64,000 bases of DNA, taken from Diploptera punctata (taxonomy: Eukaryota; Arthropoda; Insecta; Blattodea; Blaberidae). Under the pieces are notes generated by a model. That model saw nothing but the letters and a program-made list of their open reading frames with translations. It made no database searches and was not told the DNA's origin. The stretch is taken from positions 1 to 64,000 of the forward strand of contig JASPKZ010007798.1 in the NCBI GenBank assembly GCA_030220185.1, in the 5' to 3' direction. Within the stretch, counting starts at the first letter, position 1; every line of letters begins with the position of its first letter. A program made the translations under genes and the position numbers. Positions 43,643-54,926 of the stretch are shown here, one piece after another.

Positions 43643-44487
43643 TTTTAACTACAAACAAAGAGTAAGAAACGACACAATGATGCTCAATTTTGAACTGTAC
43701 ACTAATTAAACCCCTTGTACAATGATCTTAATACTGTATAATAATTATTTTACTAAATAAATATCCTCAAGTTGGTTACTAACATATCTATCCATTATTT
43801 GAGAATTTAAGCCTAACTTGAAAAAAATGCCAATCAGACATATGTTCATGTCATTTGGAGACCCATATCGCTCAAGAAAATTCCCGAAAGATATCAGGTA
43901 AGAGCTAATAAAAACTGAATTAAATTAATAGTGTCTGTAAAAACAAGGGAACAAGATTTCTGCGACAAGGTAATAAATCCGGAAAAATTAAAATGAACCT
44001 CTTAAACACATATGGAAATAATTGGGTTTGAAAAAATAAATATTTGAACAAGGTAAATAATATAGCAAAATATAATGTTGGATCAATGTGCATTTGTTTA
44101 TATCTGTAAACGGCAGAACAAGCATTGATTTAATCGGTGAAACATTGAATGAAAATCTATAATAAAATTCTGAAAAATGGTAAAATAATGTATATATTCC
44201 AGCAACAAAATAGTCAATCATAGAGCACTTATCAATAGGTATTGTCTAATTTGAAACGTACGAAAGATAAAGAAACCATCCAATTACCGGATCTTAAAAC
44301 GATTGATCATTAAGATTGGTCAAAATCAGTATCTAAAATATTATGTAGAAAATCATCATCTTCATTTTCTTCTGCTTCTTAGGTCTACAGTCCAAAAAAG
44401 CAAACCTTCGCTAATTGAAATATGTTTATTTAACAACATTTTTATATGTCCTACAACAATCTCATTCGTACATTTCAACAATCGTAT
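43643..44487. other. unassigned AT-rich sequence
   Basis: Nothing recognised. Confidence 0.4.
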
Positions 44488-44544
44488 ATTAATATAAAAT
44501 TATGGAATATTCACCTGAAAGGTCCGTCTCCTCAACTTAATTAA

Positions 44545-44858
44545 TCATTTAACTGTAGCGCTTTCGGGACTTGTCCCATCATCGGCAGGATTCAAAACTG
44601 GTGTTTCACTGATGATCTGGTAGAGGGGGTTGCATGTATTGGGTTCGTTTTCGTTTATCAGGCTGTCGTTGAGAGCTGCTTTCATGGTTTCCATCTCTTC
44701 GAGTACGTTTATCTTCGCTGGGTTATTTTCTCTGTGCATTACTGTTAGGGTGTTTTCAACATTTAACATGCGATGTCCTTCATGGATAACGTGTTTTGCA
44801 TAGCTTGATTTCCCTTCTGCGTAAATGAAGTCTCGAAAATGTTCTTTGAATCTGATGC
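44545..44858 (-). pseudogene. inverted duplicate of the GIY-YIG C-terminus
   Basis: Minus strand: IRFKEHFRDFIYAEGKSSYA, KHVIHEGHRMLNVENTLTVM, DDGTSPESATVK, stop. It repeats the last ~100 residues of the plus-strand ORF with a few substitutions (Y/H, V/I, P/L, E/D). It begins at the IRFKEH point, so it lacks the GIY and YIG motifs. Confidence 0.85.
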
Positions 44859-45520
44859 CAAAAAACAATGGCTATAATGAAGAATTCATAGATAAGCTCG
44901 TAAAAAAACAAAAAAGGAAGAACAACATAACCAACATAACTAAACTAGAAAAAGAATCTGACAACAACAAGAAAATATGGATAACACTTACATACACAGG
45001 AAAAGAAACGACAAAATTAGCCAATGCACTAAAGAAAGCCGATAAAAACGTAAAAATAGCATACAGAACCAATAACAAATTAAACAACATAATAAACAAT
45101 AACATTGAAGAAAATAACATTTTCAACAGCAAAGGAGTTTATAAACTGACATGTAAGGACTGCAACAAATTTTATAGGCCTATAGGAAGGACAAACAGGA
45201 ATTTTAACATCAGATTCAAAGAACATTTTCGAGACTTCATTCACGCAGAAGGGAAATCAAGCTATGCAAAACACGTTATCCATGAAGGACATCGCATGTT
45301 AAATATTGAAAACACCCTAACAGTAATGCACAGAGAAAATAATCTAGCGAAGATAAACGTACTCGAAGATATGGAAATCTTGAAAGCAGCTCTCAACGAC
45401 AGCCTGATAAACGAAAACGAACCCAATACATGCAACCCCCTCTACCAGATCTTCAGTGAAACACCAGTTTTGAATCCTGCCGATGATGGGACAAGTCCCG
45501 AAAGCGCTACAGTTAAATGA
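44825..45520 (+). CDS. Penelope-like GIY-YIG endonuclease region (interrupted motif)
   Basis: The ORF opens inside the antisense left arm (first ~13 residues, MKSRKCSLNLMPK, are not native). From about residue 15 it reads as the Penelope linker (GYNEEFIDKLVKKQK, VKIAYRTNNKLNNII), then the GIY-YIG nuclease: GVYKLTCKDCNKFY at about residues 104-117, the RFKEH motif, and KHVIHEGH. The second half of the signature should be YIG but reads Y-RP-IG, because TAGGCCTA (45175-45182) adds two codons. This probably inactivates the nuclease. It ends GTSPESATVK, stop, as in the inverted copy. Confidence 0.85.
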   Translation: MKSRKCSLNLMPKNNGYNEEFIDKLVKKQKRKNNITNITKLEKESDNNKKIWITLTYTGKETTKLANALKKADKNVKIAYRTNNKLNNIINNNIEENNIFNSKGVYKLTCKDCNKFYRPIGRTNRNFNIRFKEHFRDFIHAEGKSSYAKHVIHEGHRMLNIENTLTVMHRENNLAKINVLEDMEILKAALNDSLINENEPNTCNPLYQIFSETPVLNPADDGTSPESATVK

Positions 45521-45577
45521 TTAATTAAGTTGAGGAGACGGACCTTTCAGGTGAATATTCCATAATTTTATATTAAT

Positions 45578-46215
45578 TTTGAATAAACCTCAACGGAACA
45601 CATCATGAATCTTATAAAAGTTAATCGTATATTACGAAGCGAGGTTAAAATAAAATATTTTAATTTATATATCCATTTATTTAGTAATATAGTTCTAAAG
45701 ATAAAAGGAGGAAAACATTAACTTTGTTGGATGATTAACGTATCCAGAAATATAGTATTTATCTTAGAAAATCTAAGTGCGCACATAAGTCTGTTAAACA
45801 TTGTATCTTTGAAAACAACCCATAATCACATTTCATAAGATACTCGCTTCATCACAAATACCATATAATTTTCCAACAAATTATCTAAAGTAAGATCGTC
45901 TTGACATTTAGAAACAACGCTTGCTACAATCCATTTAACTTAGTAGAGTTTTATTTAATTTACACTGGAGAGAGCGTAAACAAGATTACAACTACAGACA
46001 ACTGTTGGCAGTTTTTAGTCGAGCTGCGAATCAAAAGTGACATCAGTTCTAATCGCTGTAGATGTAATTATTCGTTAGATTTCTTTACTTCGTTATTAAT
46101 AGCACAACGTTTTTTCTTTCTAGTAATAATGCGTAAAATACCGTATAAAAAGAGCAAAACCAAATGTTATGTATAGTCTGATCCCGCTGGCGTGGATACT
46201 AGTCGAATTTCTACT
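45578..46215. other. unassigned sequence
   Basis: TATTACGAAGCGAGGTT at about 45630 resembles the start of the GCGCGAT repeat but stops there. A 91-codon frame (45901-46176) has no family resemblance. Confidence 0.4.
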
Positions 46216-46221
46216 ATTTTA

Positions 46222-47132
46222 CTTGACTATTTAACTCATGCTCCAAATGGGAGTCAATGACCAATCACGTTTCAATGAATTTTGTTTTACAACCAGTAAC
46301 AATATTGTTTCACCTCGATATTTATCTACTTCCGTTATTTCATATTAAAGAAAGCTCCTGTCCCGCGCCGTAGCCGAGCGGTTAAGGTAGGAAGCCTTGG
46401 CGCAGAGCTACGGGACTTGCGCTGGTTCGAGTCTCCATGGGGGAAGAAATTTTCTCATGGTATTTCGGCCAGTATGGGACCGGTGCCCACCCAGTATCGT
46501 GAGGCAATTGGGTAGCTACAATAAGTAGCGGCTCCAAGTTGAGGAACCAGCTATAACGGCTGGGGGACTCGACATGCTAACCACATGTCACCCCTACACT
46601 GGCTGTTGATCATCTACCTCTGTGATTGACACATGTGGATGTGAAGGGCCAGCAGCCGGCTGGTAAAAGGGCAACCGCTGAATAGTGGAAGACTCTCAAT
46701 CGAATCGAAGAAAGCTCCTCGTTTTTAATATTCTGAACAGGTCAGAGCATTATTTTGCAGTTAATGACTCTCGAACAAATACGTTGAATATAGCAAATAA
46801 TGAACAGATTCCTTCGAATTACACATTTGATAATTGTGTGTTCAATAATTGTGTTTTTAAATAATGATTTGTTGTTTCCTAAAAAAATAACTTATAATGT
46901 TCGTTATAATATACAGTTTGATGTGTTTCATTTTTTCTCCACTAGGGTGGATTTTTATGATCCTATTTGGCAATAAATAATGATCTAGTTGCAGTGGATG
47001 GACAAAAGAAACATTTCTTATTTGTTTTCAAACATCGCCGTTTACATTAAATATATAAATATTTTAAAATAACTACATTTAAATAATGATTTGTGAGTAA
47101 ACACCTTAATTTTATTCGTTAAATAGTCCTAA
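46222..47132 (+). mobile_element. 'GACTATTTAAC' repeat, copy 3, split by a SINE
   Basis: GACTATTTAAC at about 46224 and GTTAAATAGTC at about 47119. The middle is partly replaced (46780-46900). It is interrupted by the SINE at 46360-46707. After the right terminus the shared TAACAAATGCCACTC continues, ending in a small TTTCCAAAT/ATTTGGAAA hairpin. Confidence 0.72.
46360..46707 (+). mobile_element. tRNA-derived SINE, family S3 (complete copy)
   Basis: Head CGCCGTAGCCGAGCGGTTAA (A-box of tRNA-Leu/Ser type) and GCTGGTTCGAGTCTCC (B-box); body GGCCAGTATGGGACCGGTGC, GCTAACCACATGTCACCCCT; end CCGCTGAATAGTGGAAG. The 12-bp target duplication AAGAAAGCTCCT at 46348-46359 and 46708-46719 is exact. Confidence 0.9.
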
Positions 47133-47159
47133 CAAATGCCACTCTTTATTTCCAAATCC

Positions 47160-49094
47160 TCTAGATACATTTGGAAATCGCTCGTTGAATTACTTATGAC
47201 AAATATTTACACACAATTTCCAAATTACCTTCATTTATTTCACAACACTGCCTCGAATATACACAAATTATTTCCTGCTAAAAGAGTCCATTACAAACAC
47301 AGTTATTTTAAAATTTAGGCCTAGATCTTCACGCTCTTTGGCGGTTTCATTAGATCATGTCTTCGCTCTTCAGGCCACTTCACTGGTACACTATTCGGAC
47401 ATAAGTGGTCGGTACACTCTTGCACCTCTTTATAAATGCGAGCATAAGAATAATCTAGACGCCAATCTAGATTTTTCTCGAGTGGAAGTCTCGAGTCAGT
47501 ATATTCTACAATCGACGCATCTGGAAGGTGATTTCTCTGGCTTATAATGAGTCAGTCCTACTGCCGCCCGCAAAATTCAAAGGCGATAACGGACTAATAA
47601 TGTGTCTTAGTACGAATATTTAAGTTTATACTTAAAGACTGTGATATTCAATTGAGTTAATTCAGAATTTCAATATCACGAAAAGCTGGAAATAATATTT
47701 TGCATGTTTTTATGAACAATAACACTCGTTAAAATATTTTAGGAATTACAACTAAAATTTATTGCTCTAACTCCTGCGAGATTATTAAATTTTTCGTATG
47801 TGCTGTTGAATCCAATATATTCTACTTTTATTAACAGGTATAGTTATTTTCCACACATCACGAATTCTTGTATAATTACAATATATATTGAATATCTGGT
47901 TGTTTAGAGAGAGTCATGATTGGGGTTTTTCTTTTTTTTTTGTCTCATGTTAACCTTTCATTTTTTATTGCTTCGTTTTTCACAAGGTTTTGCCTAATGC
48001 TTCTGAAGTGTTTATTATTGATGCATATATATTAATCTTTGAAGTATATTAATAATTCCATCGTATTCTCGTCCTTTTTTAGAAACGACGATAACCACAT
48101 TACATATAATTATAATTTACCTTCTTTCCTGCACATTTATCCCTATGATTCCCGTTTGACTTTCTAATCAAAAGTGATTTTAGTATTGTCTTTGACATAG
48201 GTCTGAACTGTTTTATCCTACCTACAAATCTAAAAACTTGTTTTCATATAGGAGTTAGTGAAGGGGGCATTTAATATAAATTTGCAAACAGAAATTTGCA
48301 TATTTTATATAACAATTCATTCTAAGATTAATATTGCTTCAATTTAAATGTTATATATTTAGGTATATTTGTTGTTTAAAAAAACACGTTGTTGTGCTTT
48401 GGTATCTACAAAAATTCAGTGATTAATTTAGATATATTAATAAGTACATAGACTATTATCACAAAAATAAATTCATATCCTAAGTGAGTTACAGAACATG
48501 TGCCTTGAAAAATGATGGATAATGGCAAATTGAACGCACCGTTTCGTGAATTTACCTGCAGTGTGATTCGATGTAAGTAGCTTTTAATTTGTTTTAATCA
48601 GTAGGCTATTCTCCTTATTTAATAACTGCTAATAGATATTTCAATTCATTAACATATTTTAAAACACAGGTCGGTATTTCAGTGCAACTCTACAATGAAT
48701 TTGCTGACAATGAGAACTTCGAGTTGCACATTTCAAAAGTATAAAGGAGAGAAAAGTTGCAATATATTGTACAAAAATATTTACTTAGTAGCAAGTACAA
48801 TTTTAATTACACTTCTACTTCGAAGAAAATTATACTGAATCGCCACTCCTATTCGTCTAGGTCGGATAGGCTGACAAGATAAGACACTGCTATTCACTTG
48901 CCAGTTTTGTTGTTTCATTGGGAGTCCATCTTATGCGGGTGGGAGGGGGAGGGGAGTCTTTTCACACCTAGTGAGCAAGTTTTAACAGGTCTGGTCTACA
49001 TCTTATCAAGTACAGTAACACATTGGGGTAACGTGGCCTACCGATCTCAGAAAAAAAATCTCCATGACGCGACAGATCTAGAAGGTCCTATGCC
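47160..49094. other. unassigned region
   Basis: The 47330-47560 part is less AT-rich and holds a 69-codon frame with no family resemblance. TAGGCCTA at 47316, TAGGCTA at 48602. Nothing else recognised in almost 2 kb. Confidence 0.4.
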
Positions 49095-49330
49095 TACCTG
49101 CCGCTGTTAGCCTCATACCCACATGTGTTAATCACAGAGGTAGGCGATCATCTAGCCAGTGTAGGAGTAACATGTGGTCAACATGTCGGGTACCACTGTC
49201 GCTATAGCTAGTTTTCTTAACTTGGAGCAGTTACTTAATACAGCTACCCAAATTCATCATGGTACTAGGTTCGCACTGTCCCCATACTAACCGAAATTCC
49301 ATGAGAAAAAAATGTCCTATGGGATCCAGT
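49095..49330 (-). mobile_element. tRNA-derived SINE, family S3, headless
   Basis: On the plus strand: CACATGTGTTAATCACAGAG, GTAGGCGATCATCTAGCC, ACATGTGGTCAACATGTCGG, CCATACTAACCGAAATTCCA: the reverse of the S3 body. The tRNA-derived head is absent, as expected for 5' truncation. Confidence 0.72.
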
Positions 49331-49850
49331 ATTTCTGCAACAGCTCTGTTAAAGTATCAATAACAGGAGAGAATGCCAGAAAGGTAATTTAAAAAATAGA
49401 ACAAATTGGGCAGTATCTAGAAATACCCACAAAGCGAATGCACTTAGACTGGCACGTTTAAAAACGACAGTATCTTGAGGCTAAAACCGCTTATCAACTA
49501 ATGCGGACATAAAAAGTGAAGCTAGTATCAATTTTGTCGCTTTCCACGCAGATGCATGAGCAGAAATGAGGCGTGGATTCTGTATTGGAAAGTTAAGTCG
49601 AGGTGTCAGCTTGTCTTATCTTTACTGCTAAACCTGTCATATGTTAAGATGCAGTTACCCGCAGGGATGTTGAAGTAAAGCAGCTCACATGTTCGCACTT
49701 TCTGCAACATTTTAGAATTTCCATCAAAACATCTTCTCTTGACTCAAAATAAATCGGCACATTTCAGGTTTATTTCGCGACTAGCGTCGTTATTTCCTCG
49801 ACACCATCTGATAACTAGTTTCTTTTAACATACAAAATGGTAGAAAAAGT
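49331..49850. other. unassigned sequence
   Basis: Nothing recognised. Confidence 0.4.
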
Positions 49851-49854
49851 AAAT

Positions 49855-50070
49855 CCTCTACTCGTGTCCGACCTAATCCCAGAGCAAGGGACAAGATGAG
49901 ATGTAGTCCCCATTATTTAAAATATGACTTATAGAGATGTATCGTATCATCACAGGACGAAATGAATGAGATTAATATGAAGAAGTGGTGGAATTATTTT
50001 TTTGGCAGTGAAATTCCGAGAAAATTGTCATGGCTCCGATTCGTCTAACACGAATCTCACATGGAGTGTA
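49855..50070 (-). mobile_element. tRNA-derived SINE, family S4, truncated
   Basis: The tail and body match 41025-41345 (GGGACAAGATGAGATGTAGT, AATGAGATTAATATGAAGAA, GTGGTGGAATTA). The head stops at CTCACATGGAGTG, before the B-box. It abuts a Penelope-like fragment. Confidence 0.65.
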
Positions 50071-50074
50071 TCAT

Positions 50075-50410
50075 GCTAACCACCTATTCCAATTTAATCA
50101 TTGTTTCGATCCAAATTTTAAAATTTTACATATTTGTGATAAGGGTAAGAAGTTAGATCTTTTGGAGGCTGTAGAAATTAATAAGTTTAAAAGTAGTAAA
50201 AAACTGTTAAATTCTCAACTTGATTTGAATGAATCCCCTTTGTTAAATTTAAAAATGTAAATAAATATTGTTGTATTGTTGCTTAGATCAGTTGGAACAC
50301 AATTCATAATTTGTTAACATGTCTGAAGAAGGTACAGTGTACCGAAACAGCTGTCACTGAATTATATAATAAATATGAAAATCAAATAAAACTACGTTTT
50401 ATTTTTATTT
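50075..50410 (+). pseudogene. Penelope-like ORF C-terminus and 3' end
   Basis: Plus strand: FKILHICDKGKKLDLLEAVE, INKFKSSKKLLNSQLDLNES, PLLNLKM, stop at 50260. This follows the end of Penelope-like proteins (FKILH...KG-KL--LE--EI). It is followed by TCTGAAGAAGGTACAGTGTA, CCGAAACAGCTGT and an A-rich tail. It is a different subfamily from the element at 44488. The upstream boundary with the SINE is near 50070. Confidence 0.65.
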
Positions 50411-50830
50411 AATTAATAAATATGGATTTTCATCAAGTAAACACCAACTCAATTGATTAATTATAATTGTATTTACTGTATATATTTTCAGCATCTTCGG
50501 TGTTGGTTGGAATCCAAATACACTTCGAGCTGCTTAGACAAATTCTTGGTTTTTGGTCTAACAGCCAACAGTAGTTGGTAGCATACAGTTTCAATTTTCT
50601 TAAAGTTTTCAGAAGTAAGGTAAAAACGAAAGAATATTCGATTTTGCATTTATATCGTATTCTGATAAAAAAAAATATTTGCATTGTGAGGCGATTTCGC
50701 AATTTGTCCTAGTGGCTACTTTTAAAACACGTTAAAAAAATTGTTTTTCAACTCGTGACAAATTAAAATACGAAAGTACTTATTTATGAGAATTTGGCAA
50801 TATATCGCATTTAGCAACATCATCATCCCC
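50411..50830. other. unassigned sequence
   Basis: Nothing recognised. Confidence 0.4.
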
Positions 50831-50833
50831 ATG

Positions 50834-51160
50834 CCCACCGCTATGGTCTCGAGGTAGCGTGCTGCCTTGTCATGTAGCGGACCCGAGTTCGATTCCCGGT
50901 CGGCTCTTGGGTGAGGTTTTATCGGGGTTTTTCCTCACCTGTAAGACAAATGTCAGGAAGCTTAGGACCCAATGGTCCCCGAAAATCATCCGGCCATCGT
51001 CATCAACCTTATCATTATCATCACCATCATTCACCGATGTGGAAAGCAACGGGAAGCTACCACACCTATAATTCTCTAGTAAAGCTGCAAAGTATAGCAT
51101 GAAAATGCTAAGATTGCAGTGGAAGACCTGCCCTCGGGCAGAATTACTATGGACGGATTA
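50834..51160 (+). mobile_element. tRNA-derived SINE, family S1 with tail A
   Basis: Head CCACCGCTATGGTCTCGAGG, B-box GAGTTCGATTCCCGG, then a ~10-bp deletion before GGGTGAGG, and tail A (CTGCCCTCGGGCAGAATTAC). It is the only tail-A copy here not next to a TA tract. Confidence 0.82.
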
Positions 51161-53088
51161 TCCCCATACCCACTATGTATTTTTTAAGAAAGCTCAAATT
51201 TTGCCGTTCTGGTATGTGAATATTTTATTTCCCAATAATATTTTATTATCTTTCCTGACAGCATATCCCAAAATTGATTCATCAAACCGAATGCGTAAAG
51301 TTATACTTACTTCTCAATCAGATACGACCTTATACACGCCGTGAGAAGAGTCGCGGTCCATGGTTTCCACCACCGGATATGCACAACAGTGAAGCGTCAA
51401 GCCCAGAAGATAAATGCAAGAACAAACTATGTGGGTAGCACTGCGACCGATGTCACCTGTTACAGTGTAAACACATAGGAACCTCGATAACAGACTTGAA
51501 AACAATTTGAACGCATAAACACGATCTTTTTACATGGTCAATGGCTGCAATAATATATATTATTATATATACTTATGAATTAATGAACGAGACGCACTTG
51601 CTGTTTCAAAAATGTTAATTCTTATCAAAATCAAGAAGTATTCGAAATAACAACAGTATCAGAGAGTAGAATTTAATTCTAAAGTGTAAACCTTCCAACC
51701 AAATGCAGAAATCCCATCGATTCTTAAGGTTTTTCTCCAGAGTGCAGTAACCCCTAGAGACTAAAGATCTCGAGTAAAAGACTCAACCCACGAAGTCCAA
51801 ATATCTTCAAGAATCCAAATACAAGCCTTCGTTAAGAGAGATCTCATCTTAAGACACTACATATACAAGATGCAGTACTTGTTTAATTTTAAAGTAGGCC
51901 TATCCTACGCATTACTAGAAATCGTATTTTGGATGCTCAATTTATTATTTACTTACTCGATAAAACTTTATATATATAAAGCTGAATTCACAAGGTAATT
52001 ATTATTCGAACTCTCTCCCCCCTTTCTGAAAATTTAAGTCACAATAAGTTATGAAATAAAGATATGGAAAGTCTACGTGTAACATAGGCACGAAGATTTT
52101 GAACTAATAAAAAATTAACTTGGTGCCCATATATTTCAGGTAAGGATTAATTTGGCCAATTTCTTATTGCACTTCTAGTAGTCTTGTTGGAAAGGCCCTG
52201 CGGCTAGCCAAGTTAATGACAAGCGGTGAGCAATTCCTTTTGGTTCTCCTGGATGTCCAGGAAAGGAGAACCCCGGGTTCCTGCTTAAGCATTTGCCCCG
52301 GTGTGATTTAGAAGAATGTTTAGATACCGATATAATAAAAAATAAGCGAATTACCAACATTCTAACCTGCATGGTAGCGGCTGTGTGGTCCGACTAATGT
52401 TTAAGTTCGCGATTGTTTGTAAATGGCGCTTGTGGCCGTCAGCCAATCAGAGGCTAGTGATTTTTTAAAGTGTGAATTATCGAATAATATTATTAGGATA
52501 TCGCAATTAAATGATGTCCCTGATGTTCTTAAGGCTTGTTTTAAGCTAATAGTTGAGTATTTATTAATTTAGTTTAATTTAAATATATTGATGTCGCGAA
52601 TAATGTGTTAGCCATTCGCGTGGCTGTCTGAGGATGCCACGCTCCTTTTTTGAAGTTGTATTATTTTGTTTGATTAATGATATTTAATTATATTATTTCG
52701 GTTTTAAAATGTATTGAATGTTACTTGGAATGCGTTAAGTGTGTTTTCGATTGAATTCGATGATTTAGAATGCCGAAAAAGCAGTTCAGTTTCTAAGCCA
52801 ATCAGATGGCTGTGTGAGATTGCCACGCCAATTTCGTGGACTTGTAAAATTTTTCGTTAGATTATTTAATGTATCTTGTAGCAATATGTGAATATTAGCA
52901 GCTCAAAGTCGATCCCAGGAAGATCGCGCTCTATTAAATGGATTCCAAATATTTATAGTATAAGGTGGAATGATGTTGAAATAGCAAAAGCTATTTTATA
53001 CATAATCTTCTAAAGTTACACAAATACCTCGTCCACTGTATGAAGCACTACCATATTAAAAGGCTTCTTAAATTGAAAATGTATTATT
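51161..53088. other. unassigned region with CpG-richer, CCAAT-containing segment
   Basis: At 52238-52271 GGTTCTCCTGGATGTCCAGG pairs with GGAGAACC as a hairpin. Between 52430 and 52840, two related blocks ~185 bp apart contain GTGGCTGTCTGAGGATGCCACGC and TGGCTGTGTGAGATTGCCACGC-like text with CCAATCAG. No open frame of substance. TAGGCCTA at 51895. I see no gene, but this stretch is the least repeat-like in the right half. Confidence 0.4.
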
Positions 53089-53946
53089 ATTGCAGGCTTT
53101 GAGGACTTATGGTGGGGACCAAGACGGTTACGTTTAACATAGGAACTCGTGTCCGGAAATGTAGTGTTTCCCTGCACGCATAATACTACAACACAGGTTA
53201 AACTCTCCCGCATTTGCATCGCCAAGACTAGAGTATTATGTACGTCATTCACCGATCACTTGAAGCCCCATGCCCACTATAGGTTTGTTTACACGCCATT
53301 CAGTTGAGTTTGTGATCCGCCAATAGACGTTTGTATCTGCTGTTGTGCTTGTGGTCTTTGTTCATACTGTATTAAGCTGTACTTACATTTCATTTGTAAT
53401 GTGTTGCTGTTGACCATGTGAACTACACGAACTAACCAACAGTAACATGGTGTTACTGTACGACGAAGCTCGGTACAATGGAAGGGCTGCTCGTCCGAGA
53501 TCATCTGGACTAACGACTTGGGCAACAGTGGATAGGTCATGCTGGCCCAATTGCTTACCTGCACATTATCCCGACTTGACCCCGCTAGACTACTACGTGT
53601 GGGGTCACATGAAATCCTTGATTTACGAGACCCCTGTTACATCCGAGGAAGGCCTACTGGCACGGGTTATAGCTGCGGCTGATATTGCAGGACCATGGAT
53701 TGATGATCGTGTGTACCAGAACACGGTATCTGTATTGACTTCAGTGGTCGTCACATCTACCCCTTCTTGCAAGCGTATCCAGACGATAAGCAGCAAGCGT
53801 CAAAGTGTGGAACGCGTGTTGTGGTTTTTTTACGTGTAGCGGGAAAGCGGTAAGTTTCCGGACCTGAGTTCCTATGATACACGTAACCGTCTTTGTCCCC
53901 ACTCACTTCCTCAAAGTCTGTAATAGGAATTTAGTTACACCCTGTA
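53089..53946 (+). mobile_element. mariner/IS630-like deletion derivative, copy 2
   Basis: The right end (GAATTTAGTTACACCCTGTA) and subterminal ACGTAACCGTCTTTGTCCCC match copy 1 at 31013. The left end lacks the outermost ~25 bp, starting GCAGGCTTTGAGGACTTATG. Internally the transposase N-terminus is joined to the C-terminus (53447-53839). Confidence 0.78.
53447..53839 (+). CDS. internally deleted mariner/IS630-like transposase
   Basis: 130 codons without a stop. It starts MVLLYDEARYNGRAARPRSS, the start of the helix-turn-helix N-terminus, then jumps at about residue 25-35 to CLPAHYPDLTPLDYYVWGHM, KSLIYETPVTSEEGLLARVI, AAADIAGP. The catalytic D-D core is deleted; only the segment around the last Asp (PDLTPLDYY) remains. 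The last ~30 residues follow another frame. It cannot be an active transposase; whether it is expressed is unknown. Confidence 0.7.
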   Translation: MVLLYDEARYNGRAARPRSSGLTTWATVDRSCWPNCLPAHYPDLTPLDYYVWGHMKSLIYETPVTSEEGLLARVIAAADIAGPWIDDRVYQNTVSVLTSVVVTSTPSCKRIQTISSKRQSVERVLWFFYV

Positions 53947-54700
53947 GAATATACTGCATGAGAAGACTACTAGAAGACCAATCTGCATTTTGCAGACATT
54001 ACCTTTTACACTAAGTTTTGTGAATTAAGTAAAGGCCATCCACGTCACTGTCTTTACATATCCTTCTGTTCAGCAACTTGTCAACATAAAATATTACTAG
54101 ATATTTATTTTTTGTATTATTTTCTATAAGATCCTATAAAATTAATTTTAGCACCTAACGGAATTCTGCCATGACGTTAGTTCAGCAATGCTTAACAATT
54201 ACACGTACTTTTTTTTGAATCTACAAAATAAAAAATTCACAGTAATGATTTTCTTGAAAAATTAGCGACTTAATGAACACCATATAAAGTATAAGGTTCC
54301 GTCGACCTTAACTTCGTTAATTTAAAACAATTATCAAGAAGATGAGGTGGACGATACCTTATAGGTACTAATTTTATAACTGAATAGTAGTGCAGAACGA
54401 AGTTTTTTTTTTTTCAAATTTGAATTTTACAATGAAAATGATCCCAAGTGACAATAACCATTTCCCATGTAAAAATTATCATAGGAAAAAAAAATTGGGT
54501 TACAACCTTGTATTTGACGACTATTCGATTTTATATTGTGACAAATACCTCAAGTAAATTTCATCATGCATTTTATCAGTATTTCTGAATACCCTATAGA
54601 ATTAAAATTATTAAGTTATCGTTAATAATCATCAATATCATAATCATTGCCAGACTGCGGGGAAATCGTACCGAGATGCAAAATTACGAATTAACAAACT
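53947..54700. other. unassigned AT-rich sequence
   Basis: Nothing recognised. Confidence 0.4.
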
Positions 54701-54702
54701 TA

Positions 54703-54926
54703 CAGTTAGTGCAGTAAGTATTGATGCACTTAAAAATAACACAGACAGAAATAAATAATTTCATTATCTCTTCATTACATACAAAAACAAAATATACACC
54801 TTTAAAATGATCTCTATGAAGTTAAAAGCATGCAGTTTCCTCTGTTTTAACATGACAATTAACGAGTAAAAAAAATGTGCACATGAACAATAAAAATTAA
54901 CCAACAAAAAGTATTGATACAGTACT
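54703..54926 (+). repeat. left terminal inverted repeat with outer and inner direct repeats
   Basis: Outer motif AGTATTGATGCA at 54717-54728, inner motif AGTATTGATACA at 54910-54921. Between them lie CAAAAACAAAATATACACCT and GCAGTTTCCTCTG, both mirrored in the right terminus. Confidence 0.85.

Larger units (their letters stand above)
44488..45577 (+). mobile_element. Penelope-like element end with 370-bp inverted arms
   Basis: Two copies of the element's 3' end face outwards: 44488-44858 (minus) and 45208-45577 (plus), nearly identical, both ending GACCTTTCAGGTGAATATTC-CATAATTTTA. Between them is the unique linker of the ORF. Penelope-like elements are known for such inverted or tandem 'pseudo-LTR' structures. 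No reverse transcriptase domain is in the window. Confidence 0.85.

Noticed and set aside
47338..47547. Possible host exon (69 codons)
   Set aside because: No recognisable protein, no convincing splice context that I could define.
52230..52275. Bacterial-type terminator or attenuator from the GGTTCTCC hairpin
   Set aside because: Not a bacterial context; no following T-run.
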